The notes beneath the pieces were generated by a model. It was not told where the DNA came from. It made no database searches and was given only the letters and a program-made list of their open reading frames with translations. A DNA stretch of 64,000 bases from Blastomyces gilchristii SLH14081. Taxonomy: Eukaryota; Ascomycota; Eurotiomycetes; Onygenales; Ajellomycetaceae. The DNA lies in assembly GCF_000003855.2 (NCBI RefSeq), contig NW_003101646.1:124001-188000 (forward strand), given 5' to 3'. The number at the start of each line of letters is the position of its first letter. Position 1 is the first letter of the stretch. This document shows positions 1 to 15,016 of this stretch, piece after piece. A program made the translations under genes and the position numbers.

Positions 1-901
1 ATTGGTTGGGTTGCTTATTATTGATCTTACTTTGGTTTCATTCTTTCCATCATTACTAATCCGTATTATTCTCTTCGTTGGTTGTACGCGACGTCTGGCG
101 TACGCTGTACCGTACGACAGCGTAGGCTTTTATACCTGCTCTGTTGCCCCTTTTGGAGTTTCCGGGGATTTGAGTTTAGTCGTATCGTATTATACTCGGG
201 CTGGTATTACCCGAGTATAAAATTACAAGCTACAATACGATTCTCCGCAGAAAAGATAAGTTGAATTTAGTTAAACCCCTGTTCCCTTCCCTATTATCAA
301 TGTTTATCTCGGTATAAAGTATGTTTACTTACTCTGTACGGACCACGATCAAGGGAGCTCTTCCCAGTGCTGGGATCTTCTCTCTTTTTTGAATGCTTAA
401 GTGACGGTGAGCGGGGAAGAGGGAATGGAAGCACTACAGTACTCATAATGAGAGGAAATTGATGGCAATTCAGTCATGATTGTTCGCAGGAGAAGGGAGT
501 GAGTTTGATTATTATTGATGTGACCATGTTCGTTCCTTGATTGCTCAGGGGTTGGGCCTTCCTTACTCCTATTTCTGGGCGAATTGACAAGGAGTTGAGC
601 GCTTCTCAACTTCGAAGGAAAGTCGAAACGCGCTTCGCCGGCTCGACCAAAGATAGATGGCTTGAAAAAAACTTTCTTTTTCTCAGCTTTCTCCTCGTTC
701 TTCTTCTTTTTTGCCTCTTGGCGTTTCATTGCAGCAATATTAGTTGTTTTCTTATGCAGATCGACCCTGTATCATAATCTATATGAAGAGAATCAGATGA
801 TCAGCACGCATATCACCAAAACCTCAACTTCCAGCATCCTCCAAAACGAAAAAAAGAAAATAACACTAATCTTTTGGGGAAATGAAGGCGGCTCAAAAAA
901 A

Positions 902-932
<31 letters not shown>

Positions 933-3900
933 GAAGAAAAACTGGGCACTTCGATTCAAAGAGCCTTCATGAGTCAAGGACACTGAAAAGCCCGTTCAAT
1001 AGCGCATTCAACGTGTCATAAAATGCAACTCCAGAGAGGGCTCAAGAAAGAATCACACGTGGAAAATGAATAATAATTTGTCAAGAAAAGAAGAAGAAAA
1101 CGGTGGCTTTTCCATGCTTTCTCACCTCACCTCACATGAATCCCTGATCGCCTGGCCAAGTGGTCATTCCACCACGATGGGAAAAAAAAAAATGAAAATG
1201 AAAAATGGCAGTGGAAAGCATTTCTGACTGGAATTTGGAATTGGTTTGTTCGCGTAATATTTCCGTATCCAGGTCAGAAAGAAACAAAATTCTTCTCCCC
1301 TGGGATAGCTTTGCCACATTCTTCTCATATGTAGTATTTTCAGTCTCAGGAGTTAACGACCAAGTTCGGTCATGGTTGAAAATAGCTTCTTGTTCTTGCA
1401 GCAAAAATAATGCTATGGTGCTGGTGTTGTGACCGGCGGCGGGCACCATGCCTAACAAGCTTCTCTAGCTTGATCTCAAAATCAAAATAGGAAAAGAATA
1501 GAGGACAACGGACGATGGTGCGTGTTTCCCCTCCTCCCTCCCCTTGACCTTGACCTGGTGGGCGGTGGCCAGGAGAAATGGGCGACGGAACTTGGGCCCG
1601 CCCTTCTGATTCGAACGCTAACTGCGCTCTGTTTAATGATTTCAGACGCTAGAAGCTTATGGACGAAATTGGCCCTTGCCTCGACATGGGGCAAAATACG
1701 CCGGCGTCTTTCTCGTATTTTCCCTCACAAGTACCTATTTTGGATTTTTTTTAGCTTTTCGTTTTATCATTTTCTCCTTCCTCTTTTCTACCGATTTGCT
1801 TTTTTTGCATTTATTTATTTTGCCGATATCGCTTGGGGCGCCCATTCGGTAAAATGCCAGAGTTACAACAAGAGGCACTGCTGCTGCATGTCACCCCACT
1901 CATACGGGGGGTGGAAATGAAGAGCAGAAGTGCCGACATGCTCCGCAGTGACCCATGATTTGTTTGGAGAGGCTCACAAGGGCTGGAAGAATTGTGTTAC
2001 CAACCACTGAGCATGATTCCATTCCATGGAGCAATCGTGGGACCATGTTGACAGGCGGAAGTGTCAAGCCTCAATTCTGGAAAGGACTTGGAAGGAAAGT
2101 CTTGGGGAACGACAAGGGAATCGGGCAAAAAGCGAACAAAACTGACCCCCTTGTTCTGTGCAAACCATACACGTTCAACTCCCAGCTTTTCTGATAAAGT
2201 TCACGGCGGTGTCTGTTTGGCAGGAGTAGCGGAAGTTTCTTGCTGCAGTCCATCTGAAGGTGAACCCATCTTCTCGGGATCTCGGCGAATGCTGACACTT
2301 CTGGCGGCCTAGTTGCTTTTTCCCCCTCCTTGTCAAATCATACCAAGCCGCCAGCTCAGCAATCCCCGTCGCTTTGGCCCCCTTCTCGTTATCAGCAAAT
2401 GGCAACCACCAGGTGAGGTGTCCTGTTCAGCGGCCCTACCAACACCCGCTGCCTCCTCTCCTGCAGTCTGCCCCCACGTCGCCAAGGGTCCCATCGTCGT
2501 GATGTTTTTGTAGCACCCTGTCGGAATTTGTTGTTCTTGAGCTCTCCGGCCGCCGTCCGTCAATTTGTTTAATTGATATTCATCGGAAATGCTCAAGGGT
2601 GACTGTCAAAGGCGCCTCATACCATTATTGCCCAAGAGCTGACGGTTGACCGATTCTCTCGCATCGGTGTGGGAATCCCGGGTCTCGTCTCGGGTTTCGT
2701 TCCCCTGCCCCCACCCCCCGCATCCCCTCGATCGCCTGCTTTTTATTTTTGCCTAAAAAATGAAAATCGTATTCACGTGATAGACTTCAATCTCCCTTAG
2801 GGCCTAGTAGGCTAGAGGGTGAAAAGGCGACGGAGATGGGCAAGAGACCCGCATCATCTGTGCTGACAGTTTAAAAAGTGAGGCTCCGTCATCAAAGGCG
2901 CCGTGATTGGCTACGTTGCTTCATCATCTTTCTCCTCGCGTCTTGATGGACAAGCGGCCATGCTTCCCCGGAACTGCGGATGCAAACTTGCGAAGCAGTT
3001 CGTCCGCTCTGTTGACCAGAACAGCATATCCCTTCATGATTTTTATTCTTTATGCATGGGTGATGCTAAACTATCAGAGGCCTAGCAGGCAGCTTTACTA
3101 TGCGTAGCCCTTCCCAGCATCTGGATCCAGGGTTTTTGACCTTCGGTTGCGAATTACATCATCTGCTGGCACATGACCAATGATGGGCATGCGAATCCCT
3201 CTGTTCTGTGTGATGGGTGCGGGCGAACCCCGTTTTCATGCTCCATCCTGCCAAGCATCATCCTCGCGTCCCCTTCCCCTAGACTTGCATGGACGGTGGG
3301 TTTCGTTGAAGCTGGCCGCTAGTGTCATGCAGGTTGACCTTTGGGGGGAGCTACACGAAAGCAACGGAGTACCATACCGGCTGTTGTCCGCCATACTTTG
3401 CCGTATTCGGCTATATCATGCTTCAACATTTCATCCAGCGCGCTCAGTAATCACCCCGGTAATTTTTATAATGCATAAGTTCCAAAGGTTTCTCCTTTTG
3501 AGCGTGGGAAATACTGCCACCCTTAGAAGTCCGAGTTCCGAAGTCCGCGGCATCTGCGCTTCGACAGCCAGGGTTGTTGGAAAAACGGAATAGAATGCGA
3601 AAGACAAATATGGGCCTGAATCTCTGCTTCTGAGGTGCGTAAAATCAACAACAAGCATCCTGCGAGTGTCTGGGTTCTTGCAGGTCGAAGGCTCCAGGCG
3701 AAGTTGGTATCCCAAGTGTTTAAGATACTTCCCACAATCCCTCCACAACATTACATCTCATGATGCCAACAACCATCCCTTTTCATTATTATTATAGGTA
3801 AGATTTATGTCTCTCCTCGACTTGTTGAAATGTGAAACAATGCAAGTCGCTGTATTGAGGGTTCCGCATGCATGGACAGCCCCTCCTTGTGCGAGTTTGG

Positions 3901-6900
3901 TGAGGAGAGGCCGAGCTTCCACGTTCCCCAGAATGATCTCCAAGTCCAATACTCGTAGTTGACGCCGCCTCTTGGACTACTGAAAATATCTCGATTGAAA
4001 GAATCACGATCCAGGCCTCTTTTTCCAACGTTAGCCAGTAAAACGTGCCCTCGCCAGAAGTAGGACCAAAAAATGTCCTCTACTTTGATCGGCCCTAAAA
4101 TGTTTTGCCCTTTTTCCCACAAGCGCTGGCGTCACACGACTTGCCGAAGGGCATCAGATCTGTGCTCTGTACGGAGTAGTCAAGAAACAAACAAAGTTTG
4201 GGCACTAAAACGCGGGCACCATCCCGGGTCTCGTTGTTAGTTGATTCCACGCAGGTTCTTTCAACTTCTCTGTCCAGGCGCCCTGGGCTAGCTGCTCGGT
4301 ATCCTTTCAGGCTTCGTCGGCGAGCTAAACACGGCTAAGGCTAAGCTCATGTCCCTAAAATTTTCGGCATGTTCCGAAACTAGACGCGGGAGCCGTGCTT
4401 CTTGTCCTTAGAGTCGTTCTTTCAGACGAGACGTGCAGGATGGTGGCTGGCCGTAGCGCTCGTTCTATAATATAAGGGGTGGTGGAACAAGTATCCCAGC
4501 AGTGAACAGAAGTTCAAGCACGACGACATGCAGTACATGGATATATCTAATCTGTAGAGTCCCTGGCTATATAGAAAGGGCTCAGACAAGGATATGCTGA
4601 ACATCATGCGGCTTTGCCCTCCAGCCAACTTCTGGTATGGTATGTGTATGGAGTAGCTTTGGTTCAAGAGGCTGAACGAGCCCTAGATCGATATCTCTGC
4701 ACACCTAAAGTGCTTGTACAGTACAATGTACCTGGCAGTGCTGGCATTCAAAAGCTATTAAACGGGCAACACACTGGATAATGAACATATTTCAGGCTCT
4801 ATGTCGGCTGTAAGAAGAAGATTGAACCGGATTTTGCTCTGCACACACAGGCATAGATACCAACCAGTACGGGGTAGGTACATGCGCAGGATATACCTAG
4901 TTATACTTGCACGCAACCTGGTATCTATCCTATCTTCATACACACCTCTTCCATATGCACCGCCTGCTGCATCTGTACGTTCCTTGAATTCAATGAATTA
5001 TGGTATTATGGAACGGCGCATTTCATTGATTGCATCTGAACTTTCTGCTGGAAACAAGGAAATGGTGGCAAAAATGAGAATTGAATATGGGAAACCTTGG
5101 TTCCAGGGAAAGCCACAACACAAACTTCTTTCTCAAAACATCACTTGTAACAATAAATACATAGCAAGTACTAAAATTGTTCTGCTTGAATATATTATCA
5201 ATTTCTTTATTTTTATTTTTATTTTTATTTTTTATTTTTTTTGTAGTATTTTGTTTTCAGGGGGGTTGTTTTGGCCACTTTTCTGTTTGTGACACTTTGT
5301 GCAGCCATGCTTCTCCCGAGTCCATTCACACGAGCATCAGCACACCCGCGTGATTTCAACCCTTTCTCTACATATTGCATCGCATATGTCCCATGGGAAT
5401 TGGGAGCGTGTGAAAAAGGGGGAGGGGAAGCATGAGGGCGGTAAGGGGGGAATAATAGCTCCGACGCTGTGTACCTCAACTGCTGGGTATATTATTTCGA
5501 GGATAAACAGGAGGAGGAAGAAAGAAACCGCTTGGTTGCGCGTCTTGGGATGGCTAGGTGTATATTCATGGATTATCTGAGCGGAGATTCAGTTGATATC
5601 CATGGATATTCCAACAATATCCTACTCTCTTTCCGCGAAAGTGTTGACCTTTTGGATGGCATTCCCAGGCAGTATTCAGAACCTCCTCCTAACAGGGTGC
5701 AGGCGTTGGCGAATGGATTCGACGGATCGCCCGGAATGAATAATAATGGAGAACAATGAGAGGTCACATCAGAGGAATTGTCAGGTCGGTCAACCTCTGA
5801 TTGGCATGCGTCATTTCTCTTCTTCTCTTAGGCCCCCCCCTTCACTTTTGCCGCTTGTGAGCAAATCGCAGACTGGTCAGAAATGATAGGAGGACGAAAC
5901 GGGCGTGGAAGATGCAAGGAGCGTCTTTTTGGCTGCCGGTACTGGTTGATACCGAAATTACGAGACAACCTCGCTTGATGGTCACTAATCATGGTGTTGC
6001 AGCGTGGCTTGAGACGGCCTGGCCCTGGTGGGATTTTGGGCAGGCCTGTGGACCTTGTGGTTCCTGTGGACATTATCATTCATGCTTGCGAACGGTCAAG
6101 GGGCTGGTGTTCCTGAACCAGATGAACGAGGTTATTCTTCCACCAGGCGGATGCTTTTCTGGCTTTAGACAAGCCCAGAGTGTATTATTGAAAGGCGCCC
6201 TCGTGCGCAGCACACAATCGAACGGCTGCGAGCAATCCCTTCTACCCTTGGTTACATTTACTTCGCGATTCTTTTTTCTCCGTTCCGCCATAAGCCTGAA
6301 CTGTCAAGGCCCCATGAATGGGAAGAAGATGAGCACTGGAAGCATGTCGTGTTGTTCTACTTTCCCTCTTGGCCCCCCTGACACCCCTGCTCGACCCTCT
6401 CCACCAGAACAAAATAGGCAAATGGAGGCGAACTTGTCGTTGGAGCAGCATTGATGCTCATCTACCAAGCCTGTACTCCGTACTTCCAAATACACGGCGG
6501 TCTGGTCTGACTGACGGTTACATGTACGCAGCGTACAGAGGTAGAAAGTCATACTTATTATTAAACGATAATAGTCAGGTCTCGAACAACCCAGCAGCAG
6601 ACAACAACTCGAGCAGCTATGCATTCAGCCCTTGGAGGTTAGCCGGCACTGGAGGAACTCATGCGGCCCATGTCTTAAATCACCTGGCAGTCAGCTTAGG
6701 ATGTGACGTCAGCCAGAATCCCATGGGTGTTAGAATCGTTCATCGCTCTGTGTTTTGCTCGAAGTTGGAAGCACTCCTCCGTTAACTATGGAATTGGGCA
6801 ATGCATTGTGAGAAAGGAAAAGAAAGATTTTCAACATGGCAAAGGGCAAAGGTCAAAGTCTACAACTAATAATAGCCAACTCGTCCCATATCGTCCTTGC

Positions 6901-9121
6901 AGCGGATGTGACAGTGTAGCACATCAAGTCTATGCGGCACAGTTCCTTCGTGAATTTGGATTTGACCATTGAAACAAGACGGAGCAAGCGCTCTGATGAA
7001 ATGATTCATCCGTATCATCAGAAACTCATACTCTCCAAGAGTAGCTTTCTTCATGCAGATGTTGACCCGTTAGAATGAGACCTTTGCCAGGCCCCAGCCA
7101 AGGGTGCTGTAAAGCCAACATAACTTGGCTTTTGGATTGGCCTTTGGATGGCTTGGATGTATGTAGGACCCTGTGCGTTGCAGCAACCCTCTATGCAGCC
7201 TTATCGATCCCTTTGACAGAGCAAAACCCCTACCAAACGGGTATGTTCCGCCGATCCTAACATCCTGTAAGGCGAGGAAAGGGTAGTCCCGACGATGGCT
7301 TCGATAACCATGCGCCGCGCATCTCTCGGTATTCTTTCGGAACACCCAGAACTCCAATGCTGCCAATATAAGGAGAAAAGTCGCGCGGAGTAGTGGTATA
7401 CTCTTCCAGCGGGCTCTATATGTTTTCAAGGATGATGCCTTTCGTGCGCCTCCTGATATATTTATCCCAGTTCATAACCCCCTTGGCTTCCATCGCCATG
7501 CCATGTGCTGAACAACACAGAATAAATAAATCATCCACACCTCGGTACTGCCGGTCGGGCCCCCCACAGCCGGGCAGCCCCCAATACTATCTATCTCCCA
7601 CAACGGCCCTAGAATCCCAGAAACACGAACCTCCCGGCACCGCACCCCAATTCCACTGCCTATAGCACCCATAATCCATTCTAGGATAAGAATAACGGGT
7701 GCTCCAACACTGTCAGATTGGGAGCTTATTACAACGGGACATGATTCCCCCGACGTGAAGGAGCGGTACATATACATGCCATAGTGCGTCTTTGCCATCA
7801 CTGATTTTACTCGCACAGCTCAGGCCATGGAGAAGGGCGGGGAGTATTGGCGCCGAAATCAAGGGGTAGAGAGAATTGTGCGGTGCATGGTGAAATCTAG
7901 ATCCTTTGGAAACAAAATACTTTTGGGAGGAGCTCATGTGTGATTTTTAGTGATATTTAATTAATATCGGCTATATTATTATTATTATTATATTCTTATT
8001 ATTGAATTAGAAGTCCCTAAGCATCTTTTCCACTCATTTGGATTTGCATTCTTCACTGTCTGATCTGTATCTTTAGTTATATTTCACGCGCGATAATTTC
8101 AGGAGCTTTTTACTGCATATTTCTTTTCTTCTTCTCGTTTTACATAGCTTTTCTGCGGGTTTCTACGATTCACATTGTAATAGGTTCGTCATTTGGTGTT
8201 GCTACTATAATGAGTCGATGTCTATATCTATATCTATATATATATTTATAACTACGCACGGAACCATGTCGATGTGTTTAAAAAAAAAAAAAAAAAAGAC
8301 CCTTATACATTATTTACTGTCATCTAGGTATATAAAAAGAGGGAGTGCAACACCAACGCGATCTTTTGTTTTCAAATAGTAACTAGCTCTGGGAGGCTCA
8401 AACCTTTTTGTAGAAGCGTCAAGGTATTGAAAGAACAACTGTAGTTCCCTAAAATCACCATGGGAAGGATTATATATCATTATCACAACAGAATGCAAAT
8501 ATTAAAACCAATAGCCATATAATTCAACGCAATTTCTTTGTCATTTCACTGTATTTGTATGTAAGGAAAAATAACTAAACAAATTAAATCCATAATTAAA
8601 ACTACTTGGTAGGTGTCATGCCAGAAACACTGCCTCATATAAAACTATTACCGGCGCTGCCTTTTTTCGTCGTCAAGCAAACTAAGGTGACAAAAATCCG
8701 GGCATTCGAGAAAAATGATCAAGGGAAAATCGAAAGTGAAATCTAAGATCAGATTTTACCAGAGAAACGGGGACCCTAACCCTTCTCCATTCCCTCGAAA
8801 AGAGGGGAAAAAATACACAGAAAGATATCGAAATTGGGAATGCAGAAGCAATATAAGCAGAGAAAATGTGTTAAGGGCAAAAAAGAGTCAATCGAAAAAA
8901 ACAGTTGTTGGTGTGGCGCGGTGGCCAAGTCAAACGCGAGGTCTATCAGAGCAAACGCCGTCCTGTTTCGAAAAATATAAAAGGTCTAGAAAACGTGAAG
9001 AAAAAGGTACCGATATCGATATCGGAGGGAGATGACCCCTATTCGTCTCGGGGACGGGGAAAATGAACAAGGTCTACGATACGATGGTCTGATGTGGCTG
9101 GTGATCAAGAGCCAAATTGCC
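1..9121. other. Long intergenic region with no recognisable gene
   Basis: Normal-GC DNA downstream of DBP2, which reads leftward. The open frames here are short (the longest is about 180 codons, at 5912-6454 on +), overlap on both strands and show no domain, signal peptide or conserved motif that I recognise. The stretch contains polypyrimidine runs (660-720), an A-run near 897-921, a (TATATC)-like run near 8220-8245, ATT repeats near 7976-7990 and an A-run at 8281-8297. These features are usual for promoters and UTRs of fungal genes. It may hold the upstream region or long 5' leader of a gene beyond the left edge, or non-coding transcripts, but nothing in the sequence decides that. Confidence 0.6.
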
Positions 9122-11598
<2,477 letters not shown>

Positions 11599-12206
11599 GA
11601 TTTTTGGTGAAGATATTAAAACTTTTTACTGGGGCAGAAGAGAAGAATTCGATCGAAATAAGATGGGAAAAACACAAGCGTTTGGTTGCTTTTCGGTTTT
11701 CGGGTCTATTTTGCAAAAGCGGCAAAAAAGATCTATGTGCAAGAGAATAGACGGAGAGTGAATAGCACAGCGATACGGATCGCTCTCGGGTAGATAGGAA
11801 GCGGGAAAAGAGAGAGAGAGTATGAGAGGATTAAACAAAAAGAGAGATGGAAGAAGTGAGGGAGAGAAGATCGAGAGATAAAATATGCGGCAAGAAAAAA
11901 AGCGGCGGAAAGAACTAGAGAAAAAAATCAAAACAGGAAGCGAGTGGCGCGTTGCCCCAAAGAAGCTTAACCTAAAAGTCTAGTCCGTATCAGGAAATGT
12001 GTGGCTTGGCTGCTGAGTCATCACGGATATTAAGAAACATACCTAGGTTTGTACGCTGCGTATATTGTATTGAATAATGGATTGGATTGTATAGCATACA
12101 TGTACCAACCTACATACACATACATACATTGCCTCACCCATAGGCTAATAACACGTTCCTAGCCAACATTGCTTTCCACATTTTGTATCTTATTTTGCAT
12201 CCTCCA
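11599..12206. other. DBP2 promoter/leader and THI20 3' flank
   Basis: Intergenic DNA between the DBP2 start (11598) and the THI20 stop (12207), both genes reading leftward. Read on the minus strand, about 11700-11930 is pyrimidine-rich (CTCTCTCTTT runs), typical of the leader or core promoter of a highly expressed fungal gene. No other gene is seen. Confidence 0.6.
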
Positions 12207-14584
12207 CTAGAGCTTGTCCGCCGTCAAACCCATGTCCCAGAATCCAATCTCAAGCTCCGTAGCTCGGATGAAAATCTTGATCAATTCCTCCATCCGACTA
12301 GGCGACACATCCCTCATTCGCTTTTCAAGGAGTTCTGTTTGGCCGACCGATATACGTTAGGTAGCTGGGATATAGGAAAATGAACCAAACAAAAAGAAGG
12401 GTAGATAGATAAGTCTTACCACAGCCAGTCTCCACTGCCTTCATGTAATCAGCTGCTACATAATTTTCAATCCATTTCCAATACTTGTTTCCTGTGCGTG
12501 CGCTGCTCTTATCGCCATGTAACCTTTTGGCGATAATTCCGTACCCAATTAGACATGGTGAGAGTGCAACTTGCAAAGCCAACCAGTCCTCCGATTGGCC
12601 TATGTCGAGGATATATCTGCTGTAGGCGACACAGGCTGTTATAGATTGTTAGTGACCAACGCATGTATGTACATATTTCCAAAGATTAGGCTACTATACC
12701 TAGGCTCTCCTTGTAACTTTCGATGTCCTGCTTTGTCAACCCAAACGACGCGCAGTAATCGAGATGCAGATTCATTTCGCGCTGGATGTGAAGCACTATT
12801 TCTGCGGACTAGATCATGACCATGTCGATTTTCAGAAGGGCCTTTGTTGGAATCAAAAAAAGCATATTGAGGATGCTGGGGTTTGGGGCGCGGGCCTGTT
12901 TATCTCACCATCTTTATCCCTTCAATATTATTATGTTTCGATGCTGCAAGCGCATTGCTCCGGGCAAAGTGAACCTGTTTTTCCGAACTGTCAGTACTTA
13001 ACACAGCCAGGTAACTAACTACCCTTCAACATGGCACCATACCAAATAATGATAGTCCTGGATCAAATAGCCCTTGAACTTTTCCACGGGAAGCGTCCCT
13101 TTCCCCAAACCTTCCACAAACTCGTGTTCCGTATATGCCTTCCAAACAGGCTGGACATCAGGGCGATTCAGCACATATTCGAGGAATCGGCCGCTATTTC
13201 AACACCAGGTTAGTTTGTGGCTTCTCCCAACCAGAAGGAACACAAAATAAGATATGGCAAGGAGTAGCAAGATTGATACATACGGCGCAAACGGTACCGA
13301 GTACAGAGAGTGGAAGTGATTAATCGGCCCATTGCCTTTACCCATATCCACGCTCGTCCTGATGCCGGCCTCGACGTACCTGCACGCTGCGCGAACAGCT
13401 CGCACGACATCCATTTCCTGGGCCAAATTTGCCGCAATCGCAGAAGCAAGAGAGCAACCAGTTCCATGGGTATTCTTAGATGTGAGAAACTCATTCTCAA
13501 ACAAAGTCACCTTTTCGCCATCGAATAAAACGTCAACCACTTTTGACGGTTGCTGGTCTGCTGTTACTCGCTCGTAACTAGCCGTTAATGGCAAATGACC
13601 ACCCTTTAACAAAACATATTTAGGGCCAAGGGTATGGATCTGTTTTGCTATTTGGATGGCATCTTCAAGGTTCTCGGGATTTTTGGCATCCGCCCCTGAA
13701 TCTTGGAGCAGTAGGATTGCTTCGGGTATGTTAGGGGTTAGAATTGTTGTCAATGGTAGAAGTTTCGTCCGGACGATATTCGCGGCTTCACCCGGGAGCA
13801 GCTTCGAGCCACTGGTAGAAACCATAACCTTAGAAGAAAATTATGTAAGAAATAATATGCATGGAGTTGAGGATTGAGATCAGAGAGTATAATATTATTA
13901 CCGGATCAAGAACAACTGCGGGAATCTTGTGATGTCGCAGAGTTTCAGACACCATCTCCGCAGTTTCCGCAGATGCCAACATGCCTGGATGGAGGATATG
14001 ATTAGAAGACGAACACAGCATAACTCAATTGGTTTAAAGAAAAGCTTTCAGAGCTCAATATTGGGGCTCAAAATTGGAAGACAACCAGGGCAGCGAATAA
14101 AAAAAGAGCATTTCCTCAGAAGTAGAAAATATAAAATAGAACAACTGCATTCATTCGGATATCTGCATCATCGGTACGCCAAGGGTAAAAAAGATAACTT
14201 ACCCAACTTTACCACGTCTGCCCCAACATCCTCCAACCCAGCATTGATCTGCTTCCTTACAAACTCCACAGGGACGACATGGATATCCTGAACACCCAGT
14301 GTGTTCTGCGCCGTCAAAGCCGTAGTGGCTGTGAGTGTATAGCAGCCATGAGCGGTAAGTACCCGCTGGTCTGCCTCGAGGCCACTGGATCCATAACAGA
14401 GTCAGTCAATCAGTTCATGCTTGTATATGGTTGGTCCTTGTTTTTAACATTATGAAAGATAATTCATCATCTGATCTAAGGGCGGGGTTGGAAAACAGAA
14501 ACAGGACAGAAAGTTAACTTACGCTCCGCCAGAGCTGTCCGAGCCCGCGATTACAAGTACCCGCTTTAGCGCCATCTTTCCCAT
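12207..14584 (-). CDS. THI20: Bifunctional hydroxymethylpyrimidine (phosphate) kinase / TenA-type thiaminase II
   Basis: A thiamine-pathway fusion protein. The ThiD half phosphorylates HMP and HMP-P to HMP-PP. The TenA half salvages or hydrolyses pyrimidine precursors. Nine exons are placed: 14584-14523, 14384-14203, 13984-13902, 13828-13284, 13193-13043, 12974-12909, 12808-12700, 12635-12420 and 12334-12207. They total 1542 nt, or 513 aa. Residues 1 to about 290 are ThiD, with VIAGSDSSGGAG, TATTALTAQNT, DPVMVSTSG, LTPNIPEA, LLKGGH and the anion-hole stretch HGTGCSLASAIAANLA. Residues about 291-513 are TenA, with VEKFKGYLIQDYHYL, the PC of LSPCLIGYG (position of the catalytic Cys) and ELEIGFWDMG near the end (conserved catalytic Glu). 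The start could be the first ATG (MGKMALKRV) or the second, three codons on. I looked for a TPP riboswitch upstream and saw none. Yeast THI20/21/22 share this domain order. Confidence 0.95.
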
Positions 14585-15016
14585 AAAGATATGAGTAGTG
14601 TGTTTGGATGGTTGAGGAAAAGATCGTGGAAAGAAACCTCGTTATTTTGGGGTGGATAAACGATGGGTATTTGTCGGTTTGGGATCTCACCGGGAGGTTA
14701 TTATTGCTTTGAATTCTCCACTAGTAGAACCAAAACTTTTGACGAAAGAGGGAATTGACACACAAATAAAGCCCTGCCCGCGAATATCTCCACTCCTGAA
14801 TACATTTGTATTTCAGAATAACAGCAGGGCAATTGATAAAATAAATCATAAAAATTCCATTCTTCTACACCAAATAGACCCATCCATTCATTAAAAGACG
14901 AATAAACTATCCGGAACTGTTGCAAAAGGCATGCGACCAGATGCTCACTTATAGAAACGGGTAAGAGGAGGATGCCCGGCAAGGCATAAAAGAGAACTAC
15001 CAAGAATACAATACCT
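14585..15016. other. Intergenic region between POL1 stop and THI20 start
   Basis: A 432-bp spacer between tandem leftward genes, carrying the POL1 3' flank and THI20 promoter. I saw no CTGAGA/ACCTGA-type TPP riboswitch core and no further gene. Confidence 0.6.

Noticed and set aside
5912..6454. 180-codon frame on +
   Set aside because: No recognisable domain, overlapping frames on the other strand are as long, and there is no intron-exon pattern or similarity that I could support.
4150..6490. Scattered TACGGAGTA/TACTCCGTA 9-mers
   Set aside because: Only a few copies without regular spacing. Such words are common in fungal intergenic DNA, and there is no basis for calling them sites.
14585..15016. 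TPP riboswitch upstream of the thiamine gene
   Set aside because: Fungal thiamine genes can carry one, so I looked. The conserved CTGAGA and ACCTGA cores are absent on the gene's strand.
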